From Clostridiales bacterium 1_7_47FAA (lineage in GTDB: Bacteria; Bacillota; Clostridia; Lachnospirales; Lachnospiraceae), in contig DS990262.1 of assembly GCA_000155435.1 (NCBI GenBank), forward strand, positions 892,459-956,458: a stretch of DNA of 64,000 bases, read 5' to 3'. Positions within the stretch are counted from its first letter, which is position 1; every line of letters starts with the position of its first letter. The notes under the pieces are model-generated. The model did no database searches, was not told the origin of the DNA, and saw only the letters and a program-made list of their open reading frames with translations. Of the stretch, positions 50,990 to 59,171 are shown piece by piece. Made by a program: the position numbers and the translations under genes.

Positions 50990-51934
50990 ATGTATTATTA
51001 TAGTGAGAACGAAGCATATGACGAATTACGAGAGGATTTTATTGATGAATTTCAAGACCAGCTACAAGAAAGAGACAGAGGGGAGGAACTGAAGCTGATA
51101 GCTGAAGGCACGCCATTTGAAGCCATTATGCTGAAAGGTGGAGGGGAGTTAGTTTGCCCCAGTATTCCGATGGAATTGGTGTATCTTAACTGCTATGTTG
51201 CTGAGAACAACGAGTTAGACGAGGCGGTCACGCAGATTCTGGGTATATTTGATGGGGATGAGTGGATACCGCGCGAACAATTTGAGCAGATAGAGCATGT
51301 ACTTATATATCCTATGAATTTGGCAGAATATGAGGATAAACTGGTGGAGGGAAACATTGCATATATGCCATATCAGGATATGGCGGTCACTTTCCAATTC
51401 TGTATTGAAAGAGGGGAGAGATCGTACTGCGGAGATGTTACAAAAGAGCATTTGGAAAAATGGGGAATCGGTGTGGAGGAACTTTTTGAGAAAGTCAGAT
51501 ACAAGGATGCAAATGAAATAGGAGTGGGTATCGTAAATATGTACGATTCACTTACAAACAGATATGAAAATGATAAAACAATCCTTTTTAGGCCGGCGGA
51601 TGGTGTGCCATTGGAACTGAAGCAAGTCTACAATGTCTATGGTGTGAATGGCTTTGGTGCAATCTTCTATCCGAAAGTTATGGAACTGGTGTATGATAAA
51701 TTAGGGGACGAGATGCTGATTGTTCCCAATGATGCCTTTGGTGCTTATGTCCATGCGCAAAGTGTTGGGAATCTGTCAGACTTATATGAGAGCCTGACCA
51801 GTGAGAATATAATGAAAGAAGAAACAGGGGAAATACGCCATAAACTATCTGAGCGGGTTTTTAAATACGATCTGGAAAGCAGAAACCTGATTCATGCAGT
51901 TCCTCCGAAAATTGAGAAACAAAAATTGAGATAG
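50990..51934 (+). CDS. DUF5688-family protein (paralogue 3)
   Basis: 314 residues. Sister of paralogue 2: AEGTPFEAIMLKGGG, MELVYLNCYV, VEGNIAYMPYQDMAVTFQF, VNGFGAIFYPKVMELVYDK, MLIVPNDAFGAYV. Longer than paralogue 2 through a 20-residue insertion around ENDKTILFRPADGVP. GGAAGGAGATAG precedes ATG 50990. Confidence 0.82.
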   Translation: MYYYSENEAYDELREDFIDEFQDQLQERDRGEELKLIAEGTPFEAIMLKGGGELVCPSIPMELVYLNCYVAENNELDEAVTQILGIFDGDEWIPREQFEQIEHVLIYPMNLAEYEDKLVEGNIAYMPYQDMAVTFQFCIERGERSYCGDVTKEHLEKWGIGVEELFEKVRYKDANEIGVGIVNMYDSLTNRYENDKTILFRPADGVPLELKQVYNVYGVNGFGAIFYPKVMELVYDKLGDEMLIVPNDAFGAYVHAQSVGNLSDLYESLTSENIMKEETGEIRHKLSERVFKYDLESRNLIHAVPPKIEKQKLR

Positions 51935-51954
51935 GTAGGTGGGTTAGTGGATTG

Positions 51955-52917
51955 ATGAACTTAATAAACTATGACCAATTTAAGGTTGCTTATCTACAAA
52001 AAATAGCAGAACTTTTAGACCAGCATGGTTATTCCATCAGACCGGTCGTGATAGGGGAAGGGTTATCGCTGGAAAAGGCAACCCTGGATTTAGGCGATAA
52101 AATCTGTCATTGCATAGACCTTCAGGAAATTTATTCGGATTATTGCAAAAATGCTAGACCAATGTTTTCTATTGTGAAGGATACATTGGATTGTTTCCGG
52201 GAGTTTGGTACAGTACAAAGAGAACAGGTGGAATGCATAGAAAGTGTTTTAGCCTGTGTAACAAACTTTGAGAAAAGCAAAGAAATCCTGCGGGGTAAGG
52301 GTATACCATATTTGGCAGTAGGTGACATGGCAGTATATTTCAGGTTTGATTATGAGCTGCCTTTCGGCGGTACAATGGAAAGTATTGTAACAAAAGACCA
52401 TCTCCTAAAATGGAAGTTTTCAGCCGAAGAATTATTCAATATTGTTAGGCAATGCGAGGCACAGAAAATCGGTGCCTGTGCTTATGACTGGGTGGAAAGC
52501 CTTCAACCATATGATTTTGGCCATATACCTGTGATTGCAAGAGCAGAAGATATCTACAATGCGCCATATGAGCTGTATGGATTGAACGGTGCCGGGGCGA
52601 TACTTTACCCCGAAGTGCTGCGTCAATTTGAAGAGGCTTTTCATGAGCGGGTCATAATCGTACCGTATTCAGAACGAAAAGCGGCCATATTACCGGAAAG
52701 CCGTATACAGGATATGTGGGTACAAAGAAAAATCCGGGAGTATACGGAGGATACGGACGCGCGGTTATTTTTGTCCAGGCAGGTTTATTCGTATACAGAG
52801 GGGAAGTTTTACAGGCTCAAGGGTGGTATAGAACAATTACAGGCTGTCATTGATCAGAAATTGGAGACAACTATGAATCATGAGAAAACACTGGTCGGTA
52901 AAAAGCAAAGCAGATAA
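51955..52917 (+). CDS. DUF5688-family protein (paralogue 4)
   Basis: 320 residues from ATG 51955; TTG 51952 directly before it is possible. VIGEGLSLEKATLDLGD, RGKGIPYLAVGDMAVYFRF, YGLNGAGAILYPEVLRQFEEA and VIIVPYSERKAAILPESR. The GDMAVYF core matches paralogues 7 and 8 best. The ribosome site is weak (AGGTAGGTGGG). Confidence 0.8.
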   Translation: MNLINYDQFKVAYLQKIAELLDQHGYSIRPVVIGEGLSLEKATLDLGDKICHCIDLQEIYSDYCKNARPMFSIVKDTLDCFREFGTVQREQVECIESVLACVTNFEKSKEILRGKGIPYLAVGDMAVYFRFDYELPFGGTMESIVTKDHLLKWKFSAEELFNIVRQCEAQKIGACAYDWVESLQPYDFGHIPVIARAEDIYNAPYELYGLNGAGAILYPEVLRQFEEAFHERVIIVPYSERKAAILPESRIQDMWVQRKIREYTEDTDARLFLSRQVYSYTEGKFYRLKGGIEQLQAVIDQKLETTMNHEKTLVGKKQSR

Positions 52918-52940
52918 AATCTCAAGGAGGACAGACAAAG

Positions 52941-53846
52941 ATGGAATATGAAGAATTCATCCAGTTTTTTACCCATGAAGTCAACTATAATTTAAAAATG
53001 CTGGGTGTTCCATGGCGGGCTAAGTATGAGAACACAGGCGGCAGAGAAGAAGTTTTGGTGGTAATCCATGGTGGAGGGCATGATTTTCCTCCGATTAAAG
53101 TTCACGATTATTACCAGGAGTTTTTGCAGGGGATGCCCTGGGGAGTCGCTGCACGGAAAGCAACACAGGATTTCTTTGATGATGAGAGCACAAAATGTGC
53201 ACTGATGGATATGGGGCTTTTTCATGCAGATATGGTAATTCCCACTTTTATGAACACAGAGGAAAATGAGGAACTATTGAAAACCGTTCCATATTCAAGG
53301 TTTGAAGATTTAGCAGTTATACTTCAAATTGCATATCAGTCCCTGGGCGGTATCAATCTCAACCTTGTGGTAACAGACGATATCTTACAGGGATGGGGGC
53401 TGAGGTATGATGAACTTTATCAAATGGCCCTGGATAATCCGAGGAATGTTGAGTCTGTACAGATGATAGAGTTGCACAAGATGATAGATATTATATCACC
53501 CGATGAAACAGTAGAGGATTTACCTCCCTTCTATGTGGTAACGAATACTGGTCAACATTTAGGCGCTGCAGGTATTCTTTACAAAACCAGAATGTATGAA
53601 CTTGCAGAAACTATGGGGGATGATATCTTATTGGTTCCTATGAGCGTTGACCATTTTTTGGCAATGCCGCTTTTAGACCAAAAGGGCATAGATTATATAT
53701 CTAATGCACTACACAGTAGTAAAGAGGTAATCACTGGAAGTATAAAGCCCCTGTCTGGGAATCTATACCACTATAATTGTGAAACCGCACAGTTTCGTAT
53801 GATTACTCCCAGCCAGTTAAAAGAAACGAAAAAACGAGGCAGATAG
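52941..53846 (+). CDS. DUF5688-family protein (paralogue 5, divergent)
   Basis: 301 residues. KTVPYSRFEDLAVILQIAY stands at the GDMAVYF position; QHLGAAGILYKTRMYELAE and DILLVPMSVDHFLAM mark the C-terminal part. Sister of paralogue 6 (shared MGL..ADMVIPTFMN, LNLVVTDDIL, LYQMALDNPRN), together a divergent branch. CAAGGAGGACAG precedes ATG 52941. Confidence 0.78.
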   Translation: MEYEEFIQFFTHEVNYNLKMLGVPWRAKYENTGGREEVLVVIHGGGHDFPPIKVHDYYQEFLQGMPWGVAARKATQDFFDDESTKCALMDMGLFHADMVIPTFMNTEENEELLKTVPYSRFEDLAVILQIAYQSLGGINLNLVVTDDILQGWGLRYDELYQMALDNPRNVESVQMIELHKMIDIISPDETVEDLPPFYVVTNTGQHLGAAGILYKTRMYELAETMGDDILLVPMSVDHFLAMPLLDQKGIDYISNALHSSKEVITGSIKPLSGNLYHYNCETAQFRMITPSQLKETKKRGR

Positions 53847-53855
53847 GGGGAGGGT

Positions 53856-54788
53856 TTGAGAAACGATAGATATTCAATCATAGAGAAAAGGGAATTTTAT
53901 GAAACCTTTGTATATGAATTAAACAATAATTTACAAAAGATGGGATTAGGGTGGAAGGTGGTGCTGCCTGACCATATTTCGGATGGCTGTGTGATCAGTT
54001 TACAGGGCAGCCCAGAGAAAGGCTCAGAAATATTTCCTTTTGTAGCATATAACCGTCATACACAGTTGGGAGAACCCCTGTGGCTGGTAGTCAGGAATTC
54101 GCTAGAGTTTTTATTGCGGGATGACCGGATCACCAAAGCCGCATTTAAAGAGATGGGGGTGTTATCGCCAAATCTAGTAGTTCCGACATTGATGAACGCG
54201 AAAAGAAATCAAGAGGTATTGGACAATTTCCCACATAAGCTATATGGAGACGGGGACCTTGCCATTGTATTGAGGATTATTTATCATTCAACAGATTGTT
54301 TGCTTGAAGATATGCACCTTAATTTAAGAGTGACAAGTGAAATGCTGAATGAGTTTGGAATGGATTTTGATACCCTTTATCAGTGGTCGCTTGATAATCC
54401 GGAAAATCAAAGGGCTGTTTCCGTGGAACCGTTTGGGACAGAACCGGAAAAGAAGGATATCTACATTATGACAACAGAGAGCTTTTACTGGGGTGCTTCT
54501 GCTTTTTTATACAAAGAAAAAGTACACGAGCTGTCAGATAAACTGGGTGGCGATATGATACTATTTCCTACAAGTATCAATCAATGCGTGGCATTATCAA
54601 ATAAAAACAGGGACGGAAGAAAATGGATTCAGGAAACCCTCTACGACTCTAAACAAAATGGTTTTCAGCAGAGGGAAAAAGATTTATCCGATTATATTTA
54701 TGTTTATAGCCGGAAAACAGATGAGATCCGTAAAACAAGTCAAAGGATGCGGCAGAAGCCAAAAGTGAATAAAAACCATAGCAGGTGA
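53856..54788 (+). CDS. DUF5688-family protein (paralogue 6, divergent)
   Basis: 310 residues from TTG 53856 (GGGGGAGGG upstream). LYGDGDLAIVLRIIYHS, NLVVPTLMNAKRNQ, WGASAFLYKEKVHELSD and MILFPTSINQCVAL. The stop codon lies inside a terminator stem (54781-54824), so transcription of the array can be split here. Confidence 0.78.
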   Translation: MRNDRYSIIEKREFYETFVYELNNNLQKMGLGWKVVLPDHISDGCVISLQGSPEKGSEIFPFVAYNRHTQLGEPLWLVVRNSLEFLLRDDRITKAAFKEMGVLSPNLVVPTLMNAKRNQEVLDNFPHKLYGDGDLAIVLRIIYHSTDCLLEDMHLNLRVTSEMLNEFGMDFDTLYQWSLDNPENQRAVSVEPFGTEPEKKDIYIMTTESFYWGASAFLYKEKVHELSDKLGGDMILFPTSINQCVALSNKNRDGRKWIQETLYDSKQNGFQQREKDLSDYIYVYSRKTDEIRKTSQRMRQKPKVNKNHSR

Positions 54789-54824
54789 CTTTTCAGAGCG
54801 ATTCAGAAAAGAACCTGCTTTTTT
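54781..54824 (+). terminator. Intrinsic terminator overlapping the end of paralogue 6
   Basis: GCAGGT (54781-54786) pairs with ACCTGC, inner CTTTTC/GAAAAG stem, then TTTTTT. The left arm contains the last codons of the upstream gene. Confidence 0.85.
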
Positions 54825-54850
54825 CATTTAATCATAAAGGAGATAAGAAT

Positions 54851-55792
54851 ATGAACCTCAAATTATATAAACAGTTTTCAGATGCTTACCAGCAATGTAT
54901 TCGTTCCGCTTTTGAGGATTCCGCAATTCGCGGGGAAGTTAGAACGGTGGCTAGGGGTCTCCCGACCGAGGGAATCACAATTTTATTTGAGCAGGAGGGG
55001 CGGTACTGCCCCGTCATTCCGGTAAGGGAGGCTTTTTTGAGAGCGGAGATGTTTGACACCTGGGAAGAGGAATTGGCAGACCGGGCGATGGAAGTGTTCT
55101 CTGATGCGGAAGCGGAAGATCTGCGTATTGCAGTAGGCCAGTTGGAACAGCCGGAATATGTGGCAGTATATGCCGCAAACCATAGAAGTGACCTGGAAGC
55201 CCTGAAAAAGAATGATATGCCTTACCAGGTTATGGGGGACATGGTGCTCTACTATATGTTTCACGCACCGCTGGGAGACGGGCGTTATTATCAGGCAGAA
55301 GTAACCAATAAACATCTGGCATCCTGGAAAATGAGAAAAAGTGATTTTCATAATTTTGTACTGGAACATTCGCTGGTATCCATGGAGAGCAAAATCTATC
55401 CGTTGTGTGAGAAGATTGAAAATGTGCTGGAAGGTATTTCGTGCTGTCTGAACAATGGAGAGGCAGAGGATAGCCTTGGTTATGTGGTCACGGGACCTGG
55501 AGGAGCGGCAAGTGTATTATACTGGGATACCTTACAGGAACTTAGCCGCCTGATGCCGGATAGCTTTTATATTTTGCCATATTCAGAGAGGGAGGCTTAT
55601 ATCCTGCCTGATACTATGGGAGCACTGGCACCAGCATTTTCCATTGAAGATGTCCACAAGAATGGGAACCGTCAGGTTCGACACAGCTTGGCTGGGTATG
55701 CCATATCAAGTCATGGTTTCCACTATTCACCATCGGAGAACAAGAACAAATTGCTGACCATACGCGAATGGTTGAAGGGTGTAAATGAATGA
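54851..55792 (+). CDS. DUF5688-family protein (paralogue 7)
   Basis: 313 residues from ATG 54851 (AAAGGAGATAAGAAT); the longer frame from 54785 runs through the terminator and is rejected. VARGLPTEGITILFEQEGRYC, KKNDMPYQVMGDMVLYYMF, VTGPGGAASVLYWDTLQELS and FYILPYSEREAYILP. Most like paralogue 1 (shared TGPGGAA.(M/V)LY). Confidence 0.82.
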   Translation: MNLKLYKQFSDAYQQCIRSAFEDSAIRGEVRTVARGLPTEGITILFEQEGRYCPVIPVREAFLRAEMFDTWEEELADRAMEVFSDAEAEDLRIAVGQLEQPEYVAVYAANHRSDLEALKKNDMPYQVMGDMVLYYMFHAPLGDGRYYQAEVTNKHLASWKMRKSDFHNFVLEHSLVSMESKIYPLCEKIENVLEGISCCLNNGEAEDSLGYVVTGPGGAASVLYWDTLQELSRLMPDSFYILPYSEREAYILPDTMGALAPAFSIEDVHKNGNRQVRHSLAGYAISSHGFHYSPSENKNKLLTIREWLKGVNE

Positions 55793-56694
55793 CATATGAA
55801 GAATATAAACAGGGACTGATTACAGAACTTGGGCGTCACATTGATGAAGAGCATCAGAGATTGATAGTAATAGCAGAAGGTACGGACAATGAGGAAATAG
55901 CCCTTGAACTTATGCAGCCGCCTGTGTGTAGCCAGTCATTGTCAATCCATAGCTTATATAGACAGTGGAAAGAAGGCGAATTAACGGCCCAGGTAAGCAG
56001 TATCTGCGATTATTTTGAAAAAAAGCGTGCTATTGAAACGATTGAGCAGTTAGAAAATGTTACGATTTGGGCGGCTAATTTTGAAAAGGCAGCCGAAAAG
56101 CTGGAAGGGAATGATATACCATATCTGCCTGTTGGGGATATGGCTGTATATTTTCAGTTCTTTGATGAAGTCTATGACGAGGATGAACAGTGGCCTCTGG
56201 ATTATAAAAGACCTGTCCAAAATGAACATTTAAAGCAGTGGGGACTTACGGTACAGGAATTATTTGATAAAGTCAAATATTTCGATATGAATGAACGCTT
56301 TCAGACGGTTTTGGATACGAGCAGAGCTGTTCTGGCTCATACATTAGGGGCATTAAGCGGGGCGCTTCCAGACACAAAAGACTATTACGGGGTGTACAGC
56401 GAGAATGGGATTGCAATCATGTTCTATCCCGAGGGTTTGAGTGAAATCTCAAGGCGTTTGGATGATGACCTGTATGTTATGCCGTTATCAAATGATAAAA
56501 TCCTTGTCTGTCCAATATCAGGACACAGTTTGGAAACTTTGCAGGAAATAGTAAAAAAGAGCAATGAGATGGATAAAAGAGCAGAAGTGTTCCCTGTCCA
56601 GGTCTCTAATATGGTGTTCCAGTTTGATGCCGAAAGCCTTGCAATCCAACCGGCGGCACAGATAGAGAAAAAAACGAGACATAAGGCAAGATAA
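55789..56694 (+). CDS. DUF5688-family protein (paralogue 8)
   Basis: 301 residues; ATG 55789 overlaps the previous stop (ATGA). VIAEGTDNEEIALELMQPP, EGNDIPYLPVGDMAVYFQF, YSENGIAIMFYPEGLSEISR and LYVMPLSNDKILVCPIS. Last of the array. The 183 bp that follow hold no gene beyond a six-codon ATG frame at 56849. Confidence 0.82.
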   Translation: MTYEEYKQGLITELGRHIDEEHQRLIVIAEGTDNEEIALELMQPPVCSQSLSIHSLYRQWKEGELTAQVSSICDYFEKKRAIETIEQLENVTIWAANFEKAAEKLEGNDIPYLPVGDMAVYFQFFDEVYDEDEQWPLDYKRPVQNEHLKQWGLTVQELFDKVKYFDMNERFQTVLDTSRAVLAHTLGALSGALPDTKDYYGVYSENGIAIMFYPEGLSEISRRLDDDLYVMPLSNDKILVCPISGHSLETLQEIVKKSNEMDKRAEVFPVQVSNMVFQFDAESLAIQPAAQIEKKTRHKAR

Positions 56695-56877
56695 GATGAA
56701 GGCAAATCTTTGAAAGGGGGTGGTTAAGCCCAATCCAATAAAAATTCAGCAGTCATAGAAATTTAATTTGTACCAGTAGCTCGTAACTTATTCGGAAACT
56801 GATTACATTCAAACATTTGAAAGGAGGTAAGAGGTAATCCCGGGTAAAATGTGTAGCTACACCCTCTAAGAAGGGAA

Positions 56878-58392
56878 TTGGATTATAAATTAATAAATTT
56901 TTGTGAGTTTGACAAATATGCAGTAAAAAGTTATTGCGCCATACATGGGGTTGACGAGAGTGCCAACCTTGGGGATATTACGAAAGTTGATGAGAAAAAG
57001 CTACCTTATTTCAACTTTATCTGCGGTGGAAGCCCGTGTCAGGATTTCTCCCTAAGTGGGAAGCTGGCCGGTTCCGTCTGGAGGTGCAGAGATTGCGGGC
57101 ATGAGGTAAACCCGCTGCAGGTACATTGGAGCAAACGGGATTTTTGTGAAAAATGCGGCTCAAAGAATCTGGATAAAACAAGGTCCTCTCTCCTTGTAGA
57201 GTGGCTTCGGGTTATCCGGGAAGTAAAGCCGATGTTTGGAATTTATGAGAATGTAAAAAATATTGTTCAGGCAAGGTTTCTAAACAGCACATTCCGTCTA
57301 TTTGAGCAGGAATTGCAGGAATATGGATACAACACCTATTGGAAGATATTGAACGCGAAAAATTATGGGATTCCGCAAAACCGGGAACGGGTATACCTCG
57401 TCCTGATTAAAAAGGAATGTGATAATGGAAAATTCGTATTCCCAGAGCCAATGGAAAACGGGAGGCGGCTGATGGATATCCTTGAAGATGAGGTAGATGA
57501 GAAATATTATCTGTCAGATGATAAAGTGCAGAAACTGATTACAGACATGAAGGAGCGGAAAGCGCTTCTGTATATGCCTGGGGAAGAGGAACTGAAACAG
57601 TGGGAAAATAAACTGTATAAAGTTGGACAGGTTCAGGGGTATCTTGGCGATCCCCAGACTGGCAGGGTATACTCTGCAATCGGTTCCAGCCCTACTTTGC
57701 TGGCAAGCGGTGCCGGAAGAAATAAAATAGCCGTGGTCGGAAGTATTGGAAATTCCCAACAGAGTGTTATACTATCAGGGATGGGAACTGCCAATACCCA
57801 GCTTGCGAGCCACGACCAGACAAAGATTTTGCAAGTGGGGGCAATCCGTGGAAGATATAATGAAGAGGGAAGAGTCGAACAGCACCTGGAACTAAAGGAT
57901 AAGCCTTGGTGCAGCTATGCGATTACCTCCGTACAGAAGGATAACATCATTCTGGTGCGGCAGGACACCGTAAAAGGCTACGAGGAATGTATGGCAGAGG
58001 GAGTTGTAAATATCGCCTATCCGAATGCTGCCGGAAAACGGGGCCGGGTACAGGGACATGGGACCATCTGCCCGACAATCACTGCGCAGGGAAATTCCCT
58101 GTGCAGGCTGGAATCAATCCTTCGTATCAGGCGGCTTACACCATTAGAGTGCTTCAGGCTGATGGGTTTTGATGATGAAGATTACCAGAAGGTCCTGGAA
58201 GCGGGCATCAGTAACAGCCAGGCATATAAGCAGGCAGGAAATTCGATTGTAGTGAATGTCTTAACCAGTATTTTTGAAGCTTTATATAGCGCTATGCCTT
58301 ACCTGTTTGAAGATGTAAAGATAGGAAGCTTTTTTTCCGGGATAGGTGCCTTCGAGAAAGCACTGGAACGATTTTATGGGAACCGTCAATGA
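56878..58392 (+). CDS. Circularly permuted C5-cytosine DNA methyltransferase
   Basis: 504 residues from TTG 56878 (AAGAAGGGAA upstream). The protein starts at motif II (LINFCEFDKYAVKSYC) and runs on with LGDITKVDE, motif IV GGSPCQDFS (P53, catalytic C54), a zinc ribbon (C70, C73, C90, C93), motif VI ENV (124-126), motif VIII NYGIPQNRERVYLVLI and a long target-recognition region. Motif X follows (YKQAGNSIVVNVLTSIFEAL). Motif I (IGSFFSGIGAFEKAL, FSGIG 486-490), normally at the very N-terminus, is the last segment. No motif I is encoded upstream. Joined end to start, the FSGIG-to-FCE spacing is about 29 residues, normal for the family. It methylates cytosine, probably to protect the element. Confidence 0.88.
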   Translation: MDYKLINFCEFDKYAVKSYCAIHGVDESANLGDITKVDEKKLPYFNFICGGSPCQDFSLSGKLAGSVWRCRDCGHEVNPLQVHWSKRDFCEKCGSKNLDKTRSSLLVEWLRVIREVKPMFGIYENVKNIVQARFLNSTFRLFEQELQEYGYNTYWKILNAKNYGIPQNRERVYLVLIKKECDNGKFVFPEPMENGRRLMDILEDEVDEKYYLSDDKVQKLITDMKERKALLYMPGEEELKQWENKLYKVGQVQGYLGDPQTGRVYSAIGSSPTLLASGAGRNKIAVVGSIGNSQQSVILSGMGTANTQLASHDQTKILQVGAIRGRYNEEGRVEQHLELKDKPWCSYAITSVQKDNIILVRQDTVKGYEECMAEGVVNIAYPNAAGKRGRVQGHGTICPTITAQGNSLCRLESILRIRRLTPLECFRLMGFDDEDYQKVLEAGISNSQAYKQAGNSIVVNVLTSIFEALYSAMPYLFEDVKIGSFFSGIGAFEKALERFYGNRQ

Positions 58393-58478
58393 CAGAGATA
58401 TAAAATCTTAATATAAAGAACATCAATGCAGAATGGATTGGGAAAAACAGAACTATTTTAAACAGCAGGTCAAGGGAT

Positions 58479-58743
58479 GCTATCAAATGCGGCAACCTAG
58501 TATCAAAAACAAAAGTGGAATTCTGCTATCAGGTTTAATTGACTGATAGCAGATAACCTTGGAATGTGATATCACAAAGCCTTTGATGATATCATACTCC
58601 ATACTGCCTGCTATCAGATATATGAAGCTGATAGCAGGCAGTATGTGATTTGAGGGGAAACTGCTGTCAGTTTCCCTTTTCTGCTATCAGATTTTCGCGT
58701 AATATCCGCGGAATTGATAGCAAAAAATTGTGAATGATATCAG
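58479..58743. repeat. Iterated inverted repeats (GCTATC/GATAGC family) in a 528-bp noncoding region
   Basis: Seven GCTATCA/TGATAGC words (58479, 58523, 58543, 58610, 58628, 58681, 58714) and three GATATC palindromes (TGTGATATCACA 58565-58576, ATGATATCAT 58586-58595, ATGATATCAG 58734-58743) occur in 265 bp. They form nested hairpins: CTGCTATCAG/CTGATAGCAG, and a 17-bp perfect stem at 58601-58617 / 58628-58644. No open frame is credible across 58393-58921. Likely protein-binding iterons (partition site, origin or operator). Confidence 0.85.
58655..58680 (+). terminator. Intrinsic terminator inside the repeat region
   Basis: GGGAAACTG-CTGT-CAGTTTCCC with TTTT tail; perfect 9-bp stem. It probably ends the methyltransferase transcript. 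Confidence 0.8.
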
Positions 58744-58767
58744 CTTTTTGAGGCTGATATGGGGGTA

Positions 58768-58843
58768 TTAGGGGATCTCCCCTAACAAGATGGATTTTGT
58801 ACGGCAAAATCCGTATCTTGCAGAGGACTGGCAAAGCCAGTCC
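58768..58843. other. Cluster of three hairpins, oriT candidate
   Basis: TTAGGGGA-TC-TCCCCTAA (58768-58785), GGATTTTG-TACGG-CAAAATCC (58792-58812) and GGACTGGC-AAA-GCCAGTCC (58825-58843) stand in tandem within 76 bp. Arrays of short hairpins in noncoding DNA of a relaxase-bearing element are typical of transfer origins. The MobC and relaxase genes are 4.3 kb downstream. The nick site is not identifiable. Confidence 0.45.
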
Positions 58844-58921
58844 GGACCGGCCCCTTAGATTTTCAGAAGTAAAGAGGGCAAAAAGAAAAGGGAAGGAGCT
58901 GGAACTGTAATAGAACCTATT

Positions 58922-59146
58922 GTGAAAGAGCAGATATTGGTGGTCAGGGATACTGGTGAAACCAATATGTTTGACGTGACTGCAGTTACGAAAATTGCAC
59001 TAAAAATGGGATTTCTCGAACTGGCGGAATATTTGCAGAACCATAAAAGCGAATATTGCCATTTTATTATATGGGGGAAAACTTCCGAACAAGAGCATCA
59101 GAAAAAGGAGGACATTCCCAAACAGGACAGACAGAAAAATAGATAA
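58922..59146 (+). CDS. DUF5049-like protein (74 aa)
   Basis: GTG 58922 begins MKEQILVVRDTGETNMFDV, then AVTKIALKMGFLELAEYLQNH and EYCHFIIWGK, matching the DUF5049 pattern. The good ribosome site GGAAGGAG lies 23 bases upstream, too far; upstream in-frame codons (TVIEPIV) lack a standard start, so the true start is uncertain. Function unknown; common on phages and elements. Confidence 0.65.
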   Translation: MKEQILVVRDTGETNMFDVTAVTKIALKMGFLELAEYLQNHKSEYCHFIIWGKTSEQEHQKKEDIPKQDRQKNR

Positions 59147-59171
59147 TACAGAATGTAAAGGAGACAGAGTA

